From CAXXOK01 sp964640955 (GTDB lineage: Bacteria > Bacillota > Clostridia > Christensenellales > Aristaeellaceae): DNA of 64,000 bases. The notes below the pieces were generated by a model that was not told the origin of the DNA, did not search any database, and worked only from the letters and a program-made list of their open reading frames with translations. Position 1 is the first letter of the stretch. Every line of letters starts with the position of its first letter. This document shows positions 8,265 to 16,273 of the stretch, piece after piece. The position numbers and the translations under genes are program-made. The stretch spans positions 1-64,000 of the forward strand of contig CAZXJI010000019.1 of assembly GCA_964640955.1 (NCBI GenBank), written 5' to 3'.

Positions 8265-8618
8265 TTATTCGCATTGCGCGTAGCTGATCAGCAGCGGCAG
8301 CAGCGCCGCGGCGGCGGGGCAGTGCGCGGAGGTCCCCACGCCCGAGGCGATGCTGAACCGCCCGAGGCTGGCGCTCTGCGCGGGCGCCTCGGAAGCGCCC
8401 GCCACGCCGCCCGCGAGGCTCACCGCCTGGGTCTGGTACGCCAGGTATTGCGTGAGCGTCCGTTGGATGAGCCCCGGCAGGGCGTCTGCCTCCCGCCCTG
8501 CGTAAAAGCAGAGCGTCCGCGCGTCCAGCATGCTTTGCGCAAGCGTCAGGCAGGCCGCGAAGTCCTCCGGCGCGGTTTCGCCGGTGACGGCGGCGTACGC
8601 TTCGGCGGTCAGTTCCAT
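8265..8618 (-). CDS. phage head-tail connector-like protein
   Basis: 117 aa, directly after the major capsid gene (stop and start are one base apart), where gp6-type adaptor proteins normally sit. It is predicted helical: MELTAEAYAAVTGE and a second helix reading FAACLTLAQSMLDARTL, the usual two-helix start of connector proteins. The middle is Ala/Ser-rich. The similarity is in pattern and position rather than in a strong motif, so the specific family is uncertain. Confidence 0.6.
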   Translation of the reverse strand: MELTAEAYAAVTGETAPEDFAACLTLAQSMLDARTLCFYAGREADALPGLIQRTLTQYLAYQTQAVSLAGGVAGASEAPAQSASLGRFSIASGVGTSAHCPAAAALLPLLISYAQCE

Positions 8619-8619
8619 G

Positions 8620-9705
8620 TTACGCCTTGATGTTCGCGGCGCTCAGGGTAACGTAGCCCACCGAAACGACCTTGCTGCTGTACAGCCCCACCACCTCGAT
8701 CACGTCGCCGGCGACGGCGGCGACCTCGGTTACGCCGCTGGTCAGCGTCGTGCCGACGTAGGCGGCGCCGTACGCCGCGCGCGCCGCGGGGTTCTTCACG
8801 TACTTGTGGCTCGTGGCGGTGCTCGTGTCCGTCAGCGTCAGCACCGTCGTCCCGACGGTCGCCCCGGCCGCGGGCGCGAGCGTTACCGCGATGGGCGCGT
8901 ACACGCAGCGCACGCCCTTCTGGCGCAGCACCTTGTGCGCGTACACCATGCGGCCCTGCACGGCGGACGCGCCGATGTACTTGCCGCTGCCGTCCAGGCT
9001 CTGCAGCCGCACGGCGGCCTGCCAGGCGTGCACGCGGGTGGCGAAGCGCGGATGGCCGCAGATCATGGCGAGGTTGGCGGTCGAATCGTTGAACTCGATC
9101 ACGTTGAAGCCCGCGAGGCGGCCGATGGCGCCGGACTGCTTCACCTCGTCGCCGAGGCTGGACGCCTGGGTGAACTCGGGGCTGCGCACCACCGCGGCGA
9201 TCACGTCCGGCGTGCACAGGGCGTAGCGCCCCGCGGCGGGAATGTTGTCCTTGGACATCTGCGTGCGCTGGTCGACCAGGATGCCGTACACCGTATCCTT
9301 GTTCACCGCCGCCACGCCGACCACGGCGCCCGCGCCGAGCAGCTCGGTCGCGCCGTCGCCGTCCATGGCGCGGCCCAGGGAATACCCGGCGCTGTCCAGC
9401 CGCTCGGCCACCAGGCTGTCGGGCACGGCGGAGGCTTCGTAGCCGTCGATGATCTCGTTGACGGCCTTGTCGCGGTTGACGGGGAGGGTCACGTAGGCGG
9501 TGCTGCCCGTGGTGGGCGCGAGGCCCGCGGCGCGGTCGTAGTCGCTGGCGGCCACCTCGTCGTCCCGGGTGGGAATCTTCACCGCGCCGGCGGCGGGATC
9601 GCCGTCGTAGTCGTTGTTGAACACCACGCCGTCCTTGAGCACCAGCTCGCTGCGCAGCTTGGTCAGAACCAGGTCGCTGTACCGTTCCTGCAGATCGTGT
9701 GCCAT
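8620..9705 (-). CDS. phage major capsid protein (P22 gp5/HK97-fold type)
   Basis: 361 aa. The N-terminus MAHDLQERYSDLVLTKL, then VVFNNDYDGDPAAGAVKIP and DKAVNEIIDGYEASAVP, is typical of the P22-coat-like capsid proteins of Clostridia siphophages. The core continues with DSAGYSLGRAMDGDGA and YALCTPDVIAAVV, then a conserved HPRFATRVHAWQ segment. Residues ~285-361 form an extra beta-rich, Ala/Thr/Val-rich C-terminal domain that may decorate the capsid surface. The scaffold gene lies immediately upstream, so assembly probably uses a separate scaffold. RBS AGGAGGT. Confidence 0.85.
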   Translation of the reverse strand: MAHDLQERYSDLVLTKLRSELVLKDGVVFNNDYDGDPAAGAVKIPTRDDEVAASDYDRAAGLAPTTGSTAYVTLPVNRDKAVNEIIDGYEASAVPDSLVAERLDSAGYSLGRAMDGDGATELLGAGAVVGVAAVNKDTVYGILVDQRTQMSKDNIPAAGRYALCTPDVIAAVVRSPEFTQASSLGDEVKQSGAIGRLAGFNVIEFNDSTANLAMICGHPRFATRVHAWQAAVRLQSLDGSGKYIGASAVQGRMVYAHKVLRQKGVRCVYAPIAVTLAPAAGATVGTTVLTLTDTSTATSHKYVKNPAARAAYGAAYVGTTLTSGVTEVAAVAGDVIEVVGLYSSKVVSVGYVTLSAANIKA

Positions 9706-9743
9706 AAAGGTTTACCTCCTGTTTTCGTTTGGGGTCGGGCGCG

Positions 9744-10364
9744 CTACCTGCGCAGCGCCGGGTTTTTGCGGTAGAAGGCTTCCTCCACCCCGCTGAGCTG
9801 CGCTTCGCCGCCCGCGGACACCCGCTGCGCCCACGCGCCGCGTCCGGGAGCGGCGAACAGGTAGCCTTTGCGGGCCTTGAGGCCTTCCAGCGCCTCGCGC
9901 ACGCCGGTCACGGCGCCGTTTTCGTCCACGGTCAGCGCGTCCGCGTCCATCAGGGAAAGCGCCACCTCCGCGTCCCGAAGGCCCATCTCCGCGCCGACGT
10001 TTTTCACCTCGGCCATCGTAAGCCTGCGGCGGGCATCGGCGTTCAGGGCGTTCAGGCGCTCCTGCGCTTCGGGCGGCAGGGTTTGGGCCTGCTGTTTTCG
10101 CGCCGAAGCAAGCATTTCCGCAAGCGTTTCCTCCGGCACGCCGCTCTGTTCGGCCATGGAGCGCACCACGGCGCTTTCGGCGCGGCGCGCGCGATCCTCC
10201 ACGGCTTTGAGCAGCGAGGCTTTCAGCGCTTCCGCGTCGGGTGGGGTGTCGTTTGCGTCCGCTTCGGCGATTTCGGCGGCAAGATCGGCTTCGGGGGGTT
10301 CCGCTCCGCCCGCGGGAACGCCGTCGGAGCTGCGGTAAAGCATGTACGCATGGATACGGATCAT
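9744..10364 (-). CDS. phage capsid scaffolding protein (GP20-like)
   Basis: 206 aa, highly charged and Ala/Glu-rich, predicted mostly helical, as expected for scaffolds of the phage minor structural protein GP20 family (PF06810). Supporting pattern: VPEETLAEMLASARKQQ mid-protein, then ERLNALNADARRRLTMAEVKN and the C-terminal RGAWAQRVSAGGEAQLSGVEEAF (short parts), the region expected to bind capsid. It lies between portal and capsid genes. No protease gene is seen nearby, so scaffold removal would not depend on a protease encoded here. Confidence 0.8.
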   Translation of the reverse strand: MIRIHAYMLYRSSDGVPAGGAEPPEADLAAEIAEADANDTPPDAEALKASLLKAVEDRARRAESAVVRSMAEQSGVPEETLAEMLASARKQQAQTLPPEAQERLNALNADARRRLTMAEVKNVGAEMGLRDAEVALSLMDADALTVDENGAVTGVREALEGLKARKGYLFAAPGRGAWAQRVSAGGEAQLSGVEEAFYRKNPALRR

Positions 10365-10511
10365 CGTCAGGCACCTCCGTTTAACGCCCGTCGGCGATCA
10401 ATTCCGTTTCGATGCGGCTTTAGCCGCATCCGGGCCGTCGCCCGTTCTGGAGGGTATGAAAAAGCGCTCCCGCCCGAAGGTGTAAGCGCGTTTCCATCAG
10501 GGGGAAAGCCC
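10365..10511 (-). promoter_or_regulatory. portal-scaffold intergenic gap with stem-loop
   Basis: The gap of ~147 bases contains a perfect 9-bp inverted repeat with a two-base loop at 10411-10430 (gatgcggct / agccgcatc). It could be an RNA-processing or attenuation point that changes the capsid:portal ratio. No T-run follows on the minus strand, so full termination is unlikely. A 25-codon ORF in the gap lacks an SD and is not called. Confidence 0.4.
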
Positions 10512-11903
10512 TCAGTCGCCCAGGAAGGTCGTATCCGGCGCGGGCGCCTCGGCCCAGTCGCCCCGCTGCTCGGCCGCGATCTGGCGAAGCTGCTTCTCCG
10601 CCTCGGCCTCGGTGCAGCGGCAAAGCTCCATAATCGCCTGCCTGCGGCTTTTCAGCCCGCCCGCGACCAGCTTGAGCGTCCGCTCCGCCGCCGCGTTCAC
10701 ATCCTCGATCACGGAATCGTCGAAGGAAACGCTCGCGGGTACCTCCGAAGGGCCGCCGGCCAGCCAGCTCAGCGCGTTCACCATGCCGCACAGCGCGCGC
10801 TTCAGCGGCTTTTCGTTGCGCTTCAGGCTCTGGTACAGGTCGCTCTGCTCGCTGATTACCTCGGTCGCCGTACGCGCCACCGTGCCGTCGAAGCGATAGC
10901 GTCCGGTGCCCAGCCCGCATTTTTTGGACAGCAGGTCGATCATCCTTTGCAGGCCCGCCTCGTGCTCGGCCGCGCGCAGCGACATGTCCAGCGGCTTCAG
11001 ATCGTCCGCGCCGTCCTGGCTTTGCTGGTAGACGTAAATCAGCACGTCGCTGGGGTCAAAGATGGGCTGCATGGCCCCGTCCTTCTGCATTTCGATGCTC
11101 GCCAGCGACTGGGGCACCATCACGCGCTTCTTGCCCAGCACGAACTCGTTGACGTAGCTGTCGAACACCAGATCGGCGGCTTTCAGCTGGTCGATGGCCA
11201 TGCCGAACACGCTCATGCCCATGGGCGAGTCGGGCTCCAGCGCGTTTACGATATTGGGTCGGATGATCTGGAACAACGGCACGGGCGAGGGTGTGGTGAC
11301 GGCCTCCACCCCTTCGGGCGTGGGCAGTTCCCGCCCCTCGTCGTCCAGAAAGGCGTTGCGGATCACGTACCCCTCCGGTTCGCGGGCGTGAATCTGCACG
11401 TAATAGCCTTCGGCCGCGTTCTTGCCCACACCCAGCACCCGGCGGCTGCCGAAGGCGCACTCGGTGATGTGGTCGCCGTCCCAGCGCAGCGGGAAGATCA
11501 AATCGCCGCGGATGTAGTCGATGGTCGGGCGGCCCTGCCCGTCCAGATATTCCACCAGCGCCCCGGTGCCCAGCGCCATCGTCCACTCCACGAGGCGGTT
11601 GGCCCGCTCCATGAAGGCGTTACGCTCCAGGATGGCGGGAAGCTCGCTAAAGCCCTCGGCGGCGATGCGCACCTTTTCGTTAAGCAGCAGGGTGGCAAAA
11701 TCCTCGCAGACGGTTTTGGCCATGCCCAGCCGGTAGCGCGTCAGCGTCCGCCGCGTGGCGCCCACGCGCATCGCGTAATCGTGAAAGTCGCTCACGTAGC
11801 CCCGGTACCAGCTCAGGTACTCCCGGATACGGGCGGCGTATCCGCCGGCGGGGGTGTGGTAGCCCAACCCTTCCAGATAGGTCAGTATCTTTCCGTTTTC
11901 CAT
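10512..11903 (-). CDS. phage portal protein (SPP1 gp6-like)
   Basis: 463 aa, in the length range of SPP1-type portals (PF05133). Features: an N-terminal YLSWYRGYVSDFHDY block, then RRTLTRYRLGMAKTVCEDFATLLLNEKV (short part cited), which is the conserved portal signature; NGxG-like LGTGALVEYLDG; and a C-terminal RTATEVISEQSDLYQSLKRNE followed by a long helix. The portal forms the dodecameric DNA entry ring and docks terL, encoded just upstream. ATG with GGAGG five bases upstream. No minor head (MuF) gene follows, which is unusual for this family. Confidence 0.88.
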   Translation of the reverse strand: MENGKILTYLEGLGYHTPAGGYAARIREYLSWYRGYVSDFHDYAMRVGATRRTLTRYRLGMAKTVCEDFATLLLNEKVRIAAEGFSELPAILERNAFMERANRLVEWTMALGTGALVEYLDGQGRPTIDYIRGDLIFPLRWDGDHITECAFGSRRVLGVGKNAAEGYYVQIHAREPEGYVIRNAFLDDEGRELPTPEGVEAVTTPSPVPLFQIIRPNIVNALEPDSPMGMSVFGMAIDQLKAADLVFDSYVNEFVLGKKRVMVPQSLASIEMQKDGAMQPIFDPSDVLIYVYQQSQDGADDLKPLDMSLRAAEHEAGLQRMIDLLSKKCGLGTGRYRFDGTVARTATEVISEQSDLYQSLKRNEKPLKRALCGMVNALSWLAGGPSEVPASVSFDDSVIEDVNAAAERTLKLVAGGLKSRRQAIMELCRCTEAEAEKQLRQIAAEQRGDWAEAPAPDTTFLGD

Positions 11904-11924
11904 TGCTTCCTCCGTTTCTGTGCC

Positions 11925-13160
11925 TTACGGAACGGCTATCATTGCTTCCATGAAGGGCTCGTAGGAGTATTCCAGCGCGTCGAGGCTGTCGATGTTGGTG
12001 GTGCCGTCGTCCAGGCGCACGTCCTCGGTCGCGCGGCGGCCGTCCCATACGGCGGTCAGCAAGGCCTCGCGGGTGTGCGTGCAGGCGCGCAGGATGCGGT
12101 AGCGCCCCGCGGCCATCAGCCGGCACAGGAAGCGGATGCGCCCGTTGATGGGTCCCTTGCGCGCCTTGCGGATGTCCACGCCGAGCCTTTCCCGCGCGCA
12201 CGCGGCGCGAAGCCCCATGATCAGCGTGCTTTCGGCGCTGTCGCAGTAGGCGGTTCGCGCGCCGAAGCGGCCTAGGCAGTCCCGGGCGAAGCCGACGAAG
12301 GCGGCCTCCAGCCGGTCGGGGGACAGCTCGCCCTTGTGGTACCATTCCGCAAGCGTGACCATCTCCCGGAACCCCCGCGTGAACCCCGTGCAGCTGAACG
12401 CGTGCCCGGAACCGTTGCCCCCGAAATCCACGCCCATCGTAGCCGTGGCGAGCGGACGACCGTCCAGCCCGTCCGCTTCGATGGCGAAGCGCTCCGGGTC
12501 GTCCGCAAAGACGCGGTACACGGCCCCTTCGGCCGCCACCCACAGCCCGCGGATGTAGCGGTCGTAGTACACGGTGCCCTCGTAGTCCCGCTTCATGCGG
12601 GCGACCACCTCGGGCGGGTTGAAGGGGTTATCGTCGATGGCGTAGGCCTGCTGGTACAGCGCTTCGCTGCCGCGATCCAGGAACTTTTTAAACCAGTGGG
12701 TGGGCCCTTCGGGGTTGCAGGTGCCGTCGAAACGGCTGTACGCCTTGTCCAGCCTGCTTTTAAGCATTTCGAACACCTCGGGGCTCCAGGTGGTGACCTC
12801 GTCGCCGTAACAGTACTTGACCGACGCGCCCCGGAGGCGGTTCACCTGGCGGATGCTGTCCGCCCCCAGGCAGTAGCAGCGCTCGCCGAAAAGCGTTGCG
12901 GTGTTGTCCGCACGGATGTCGCCCACCAGCGCCGGACCGTAGATGGCCTGCATCGGCAGGATGACGTTGCGCGTAAGCGTCCCCTTGGTGCTGCCCAGCA
13001 GGATGTTGAGCCCTTCCTTTCCCCGCCCGGCCAGAAGCCGTCCCGGCAGGAGGAAGTAATCCCCGTAGGTTTTGCCGCTTCGCGTGGCCCCGGTTTTCAC
13101 GTTCCACACGCGGGTCGCGTTTCGGCGGTATTCGCGCTGCTTGGCGCTCATCGCGGGCAC
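11925..13160 (-). CDS. terL: phage terminase large subunit
   Basis: 411 aa, PBSX/Terminase_3 type. The ATPase domain has Walker A GATRSGKT at 24-31 and Walker B ending in DE at 120-121 (KYCYGDE). The C-terminal RNase H-like nuclease carries acidic residues D245 (GVDFGG), D307 (YCDSAES) and D391/D394 (NIDSLD), the expected metal-binding set. The enzyme packages DNA into the prohead through the portal. The GTG start at 13160 almost touches the terS stop, and an AAGGA lies upstream. All key residues are intact, so packaging may still be functional. Confidence 0.92.
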   Translation of the reverse strand: MPAMSAKQREYRRNATRVWNVKTGATRSGKTYGDYFLLPGRLLAGRGKEGLNILLGSTKGTLTRNVILPMQAIYGPALVGDIRADNTATLFGERCYCLGADSIRQVNRLRGASVKYCYGDEVTTWSPEVFEMLKSRLDKAYSRFDGTCNPEGPTHWFKKFLDRGSEALYQQAYAIDDNPFNPPEVVARMKRDYEGTVYYDRYIRGLWVAAEGAVYRVFADDPERFAIEADGLDGRPLATATMGVDFGGNGSGHAFSCTGFTRGFREMVTLAEWYHKGELSPDRLEAAFVGFARDCLGRFGARTAYCDSAESTLIMGLRAACARERLGVDIRKARKGPINGRIRFLCRLMAAGRYRILRACTHTREALLTAVWDGRRATEDVRLDDGTTNIDSLDALEYSYEPFMEAMIAVP

Positions 13161-13161
13161 G

Positions 13162-13716
13162 TCAGCCCGGTTCCTTTCCCGCGTCCTCGTCCAGCTTTCG
13201 CATCAGTTCCTCCACCTTCCGCAGGCTCTGTTCGTCGTCGCTGCCCGCCAGCGTGACCTCCCGGAGAATTTTGAGCGCCGAGGACAGTCGCTGCAGACCC
13301 ATGCTGTCCACCGGTACCTCGACCACCTCCACCGACACGTGCTCCTCCACGGTTTCCTCCACGGGCTTGCCGCGGTTCTGCTCGTCGCCGTAGGTGGTTT
13401 CCTTCGTGCGGCGCTTGTGCTGCACCGCCCGTTTGTCCAGGTCGCCCGCGGCGCGCGCGAGCTGGGCGGTCAGCCGGTCGCCGATGGCCATGAGCTGCGC
13501 GCGGCGGTCGGCATTCGTCGCGGGCGGCGCGGCGGCCTGTGCACCCGGCACGGGAGCATCGCGTTTCTTCATCGCCCGTTTCCGCGCCGCCCAGCCTTCC
13601 TTCGCGGCGCGCCGTTTCAGTTCGCCGTACCCGATTCCGTGCCTTTCCGCTAGCGGTTTCAGGCCGTCGGGCGAACGGAGGTACTCGTCCCGCAGCTTCA
13701 GCCAGTCGGTTGCCAC
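13162..13716 (-). CDS. terS: phage terminase small subunit
   Basis: 184 aa from the GTG at 13716, chosen because GAGGTG lies seven bases upstream; a GTG four codons earlier lacks an SD. The N-terminal helix-turn-helix reads DWLKLRDEYLRSPDGLKPLAERHG then YGELKRRAAKEGW, the usual DNA-recognition domain of small terminases (short parts). The middle is Ala-rich and the C-terminus acidic, with two amphipathic helices suited to oligomerisation. It is the first gene of the late operon and would choose the DNA to package together with terL. Confidence 0.82.
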   Translation of the reverse strand: MATDWLKLRDEYLRSPDGLKPLAERHGIGYGELKRRAAKEGWAARKRAMKKRDAPVPGAQAAAPPATNADRRAQLMAIGDRLTAQLARAAGDLDKRAVQHKRRTKETTYGDEQNRGKPVEETVEEHVSVEVVEVPVDSMGLQRLSSALKILREVTLAGSDDEQSLRKVEELMRKLDEDAGKEPG

Positions 13717-13743
13717 ACGCCACTTCACCTCGCGTTGAGGATG

Positions 13744-13792
13744 GGAAAGGCAGCGGCGCCCGGGCCTTTGGGCCGGGGCGCCGCGCCTTTCC
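13744..13792 (-). promoter_or_regulatory. long leader hairpin upstream of terS
   Basis: An 8-bp outer stem (ggaaaggc/gcctttcc) continues through one bulged A into a 9-bp stem (gcggcgccc/gggcgccgc), capped by a further GC-rich loop. It lies ~30 bases before the terS start codon on the minus strand. It could terminate, attenuate or protect the late phage transcript. No long T-run follows it in the minus direction, so attenuation or mRNA stability is more likely than plain termination. Confidence 0.5.
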
Positions 13793-14000
13793 GTAAGGAG
13801 GGGGGATGGAAACGCGGCGCGGGGGGTGTGCCGCGCCGCCGGACAGGAGGAAAGGGAAACCGCGCGGGCGCCGGCTCGGCCCGGGAGCCGGTTTCGGCGG
13901 GGGAAAGCCCGCTTCGCCGGCAGGGCGCGAGAAGCGCCGGAGGCATGCCGCGCGCCGTGCACGGCTCCGTTGCCTCCTCTGTCCGCATTTCCACGTTGCC

Positions 14001-14034
14001 AGTATAACCCGGGTCCGCGTCCGGTTGCGTCCGG
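14001..14034 (-). promoter_or_regulatory. candidate late phage promoter with phased direct repeats
   Basis: On the minus strand a TATACT -10 box (14001-14006) has no recognisable -35 box. In the -35 zone are two copies of CCGGACGC (14027-14034 and 14017-14024) starting exactly ten bases apart, one helical turn. This layout suggests activation by a bound protein rather than sigma-A alone (inference). It would drive terS and the genes after it. Confidence 0.4.
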
Positions 14035-14092
14035 CACGAAAAAAGAAACGGCGCAATTTTCGGTTTTCGCCGTTTCGGTCGTCCCGCGCAGG

Positions 14093-14121
14093 TTGTTTGC
14101 GCGCCCCGAAGCTGTTATAAT
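14093..14121 (+). promoter_or_regulatory. sigma-A promoter of rpiB
   Basis: A perfect TATAAT (14116-14121) has a weak TTGTTT -35 (14093-14098) at 17 bases. It is followed by ~65 bases of leader and the rpiB start. Confidence 0.7.
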
Positions 14122-14188
14122 AGGTCCCGGATGTTCCCGCGGCCGGCCGTCGGCCGCCGATCAGAGGAAACCGAAAGGATGCGTGCGT

Positions 14189-14641
14189 ATGATCGCCATC
14201 GGCTGCGACCACGCGGGGATCGATTTAAAGCCCGCCGTGATCGAGGTTTTGGAGGAGTTGGGCCTTCCCTACAAGGACCTGGGTACCTATAACCACGACA
14301 GCGTCGATTATCCCGTTTACGGCGAAAAAGCGGCGCTGGCCGTGGCTTCCGGCGAGTGCGAGCTGGGCATTGTCCTGTGCGGCACGGGCGAAGGCATCGG
14401 CATGGCGGCCAACAAGGTGCGCGGCATCCGCTGCGCCATCTGCTCGGACTGCTATTCGGCCCTCATGAGCCGCGAGCACAACGACGCCAACATGATCGCC
14501 ATGGGCGCGCGCGTGGTGGGCACCGAGCTTGCCAAGCTGATCCTGCGCACGTGGCTTTCCGCCTCTTTCCTGGGCGGCCGCCACGGACGACGCGTGGAGG
14601 AAATCAATCAGCTCGGCGAAGGCGGCACGCTGCAGGCGTAA
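14189..14641 (+). CDS. rpiB: ribose-5-phosphate isomerase B
   Basis: 150 aa, the usual RpiB length. It interconverts ribose 5-phosphate and ribulose 5-phosphate in the cytosolic pentose phosphate pathway. Signatures: MIAIGCDHAG at the N-terminus, YPVYGEKAALAV, and the active-site CGTGEGIGMAANKVRGIR with catalytic Cys (~residue 66; short part), then REHNDANMIAMGARV. The ATG at 14189 matches family N-termini; a GTG two codons earlier is also possible. It is monocistronic, with its own promoter and a strong terminator. It is the first clearly chromosomal gene next to the phage module. Confidence 0.95.
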   Translation: MIAIGCDHAGIDLKPAVIEVLEELGLPYKDLGTYNHDSVDYPVYGEKAALAVASGECELGIVLCGTGEGIGMAANKVRGIRCAICSDCYSALMSREHNDANMIAMGARVVGTELAKLILRTWLSASFLGGRHGRRVEEINQLGEGGTLQA

Positions 14642-14661
14642 CCGTCCGGGGCGTTTCATGC

Positions 14662-14692
14662 AAAAAGCGCGCCTTCGCGGCGCGCCTTTTTC
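14662..14692 (+). terminator. rho-independent terminator after rpiB
   Basis: AAAAAGCGCGCC - TTCG - CGGCGCGCCTTTTT: GC-rich stem with a UUCG-type tetraloop and T-run. Confidence 0.9.
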
Positions 14693-14734
14693 GCGGGCGG
14701 CCGGGCCGCCCGCAGGATATTGTGAGGGAAAAGA

Positions 14735-15685
14735 ATGAGCAAAGCGCTTCGCGCAAACCTCCTGCTTTTGCTGACCGCCGCCATCTGGGGCGCGGCCTTC
14801 GTGGCGCAGGACGTGGCGATGGATACCATGAGCCCCTTCACCTTCAACGCCGCCCGCCTTCTGATCGCCGGGCTGGCACTCCTGCCCTGCATCCGGTTTT
14901 TGGACGTATTGGAGCGCCGGCGCGCGGCGGCGGGCGGGGAGGAGGCCCCCCAATGCCGCACGTTTTCCCGCATGGCGCCGGCGCAGAAGCGCACGCTGGC
15001 CGTCGGCGGCCTGTGCTGCGGCGTGGCGCTGTTCGTGGGTTCCAGCTTTCAGCAGCTGGGCATCCAGGCGACCTCGGCGGGCAAGGCGGGGTTCGTTACG
15101 GCGCTCTACATCGTGCTGGTGCCGCTGAGCGGGCTGTTTTTCGGTCGGACGGTTCGCCGCAACGTATGGCTGGCGGTAGGGCTGTGCACGGCGGGGCTGT
15201 TCCTGCTGTGCGTTACGGACGCGCTCTCCGTGGGCGCGGGGGATATTTTCCTTTTGCTGTGCGCCGTCGCCTATACCGCGCACATTCTGCTGATCGCGCA
15301 CTTTTCGCCCCGCACCGACTGCGTGCGGCTGAGCTGCGTGCAGTTTTTCGTGGCCGCGGCGCTGTGCGTGCCGGTCATGCTGCTGACCGAGCAGCCGACG
15401 TTTTCCTCGCTGCTTCGGGGCTGGGTGCCGCTGCTCTACGCCGGGCTTTTGAGCGGCGGCCTGGGCTATACCCTGCAGATCGTAGCCCAGCGCGACACCG
15501 ACCCGACCGTCGCCTCGCTGCTCATGTGCCTGGAAAGCGTGTTTGCGGTGCTGGCGCAGTGGGCGCTGCTGGGCGAGCTGCTCTCCGGCCGGGAGCTGCT
15601 GGGCTGCGGGCTGATGCTGTGCGGCATCGTGCTTGCGCAGCTGCCTGCGCGCAGAAGACGCCTTACCAGTGGACTTTCTTCATAA
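14735..15685 (+). CDS. EamA/DMT-family transporter
   Basis: 316 aa with ten hydrophobic segments in two EamA repeats (about 6-150 and 165-305). Each repeat ends in the usual small-residue/charged pattern; the first begins LLLLLTAAIWGAAFVAQDVA with NAARLLIAG. The loop between TM2 and TM3 (residues ~62-90) is longer than usual and charged. These proteins export or import small metabolites or amino acids across the membrane; the substrate cannot be read from sequence. RBS GAGGG before the ATG. Its 3' end overlaps the convergent DUF6320 gene by 23 bases. Confidence 0.88.
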   Translation: MSKALRANLLLLLTAAIWGAAFVAQDVAMDTMSPFTFNAARLLIAGLALLPCIRFLDVLERRRAAAGGEEAPQCRTFSRMAPAQKRTLAVGGLCCGVALFVGSSFQQLGIQATSAGKAGFVTALYIVLVPLSGLFFGRTVRRNVWLAVGLCTAGLFLLCVTDALSVGAGDIFLLLCAVAYTAHILLIAHFSPRTDCVRLSCVQFFVAAALCVPVMLLTEQPTFSSLLRGWVPLLYAGLLSGGLGYTLQIVAQRDTDPTVASLLMCLESVFAVLAQWALLGELLSGRELLGCGLMLCGIVLAQLPARRRRLTSGLSS

Positions 15686-16247
15686 TCTCGGCGCTGATTT
15701 CCCGAAAATGCAGCGCCAGGGTCAGCGCCGCCAGCGCGAGGCTCACGCCGCCCACCACGAACAGCGGCCAATTGAGCAGGCGCCAGCCGACCAGCCCGCA
15801 GAAAATGGCGACCAGTCCGACCAGCATCAGTTCGAACAGCGGCAGAAAGTTCCGTTTTTCTTTCCTGAAGAAGGTTAAAAAATACGTACCCGCGATGATC
15901 AGGTCGGCAAAGAACACGATCGGCGTCACCAGCCCGCTCCAGCCCCCGCCGAAAAGCCAGTCCAGCAAAAACAGGTACAGGCAAACCGCGGATCCGATAT
16001 CCGTCATCTTTTTGATGACGGTGTTTTCAACCAGCGGCTTATAGAAAAACGTAATCCACGCCACGGCCAGCCCCCCGACGGCGGCCAGCGACCACGCCGT
16101 GCCGCCTGTGAGCAGGTTGATGAGCAGGCAGAGATAGCTTAGCGTCCCGAACAGCGAGCGCGCCAACTCGAGCCGGTTGCGCCGCCAGAAGCTGCGGGGC
16201 GAAAGCTGCGGGTAGGTCACCTTGACCTGCATGGGCGGATAGGGCAT
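15663..16247 (-). CDS. DUF6320-type integral membrane protein
   Basis: 194 aa with about six hydrophobic helices arranged in pairs (for example SLFGTLSYLCLLINLLTGG and LFVVGGVSLALAALTLALHF). The N-terminus YPQLSPRSFWRRNR is cytosolic and basic. It resembles the membrane protein family DUF6320, often encoded next to condensation-type alcohol acetyltransferases in Bacillota, as here (the acyltransferase is 26 bases upstream). RBS AAAGGAG. The function is unknown; coupling to the acyltransferase is inferred from context. Confidence 0.7.
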   Translation of the reverse strand: MPYPPMQVKVTYPQLSPRSFWRRNRLELARSLFGTLSYLCLLINLLTGGTAWSLAAVGGLAVAWITFFYKPLVENTVIKKMTDIGSAVCLYLFLLDWLFGGGWSGLVTPIVFFADLIIAGTYFLTFFRKEKRNFLPLFELMLVGLVAIFCGLVGWRLLNWPLFVVGGVSLALAALTLALHFREISAEIMKKVHW

Positions 16248-16273
16248 ACAAGCGTCTCCTTTCCCGGCCGCGC

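Larger units (their letters stand above)
13717..14188. other. non-coding boundary between phage module and rpiB
   Basis: About 470 bases without a convincing gene. From left to right: a long GC hairpin (13744-13792), purine-rich AGGAGG stretches, a second smaller stem (ccggctc/gagccgg near 13870-13890), a minus-strand -10-like box with phased repeats (14001-14034) and the rpiB promoter (14093-14121). No integrase, repressor or att-like duplication is visible. Two short minus-strand ORFs here are Pro/Arg-rich and lack SD sequences. Confidence 0.6.

Noticed and set aside
10427..10504. 25-codon minus-strand ORF between portal and scaffold
   Set aside because: No SD, very short, runs into the stem-loop.
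9729..12275. 848-codon plus-strand ORF opposite capsid, scaffold and portal genes
   Set aside because: Antisense shadow with biased composition; the minus-strand genes have clear phage signatures and SDs.
13725..14007. Short ORFs on both strands in the phage/rpiB boundary
   Set aside because: Pro/Arg-rich, no SD, and overlapping the hairpin and promoter elements.
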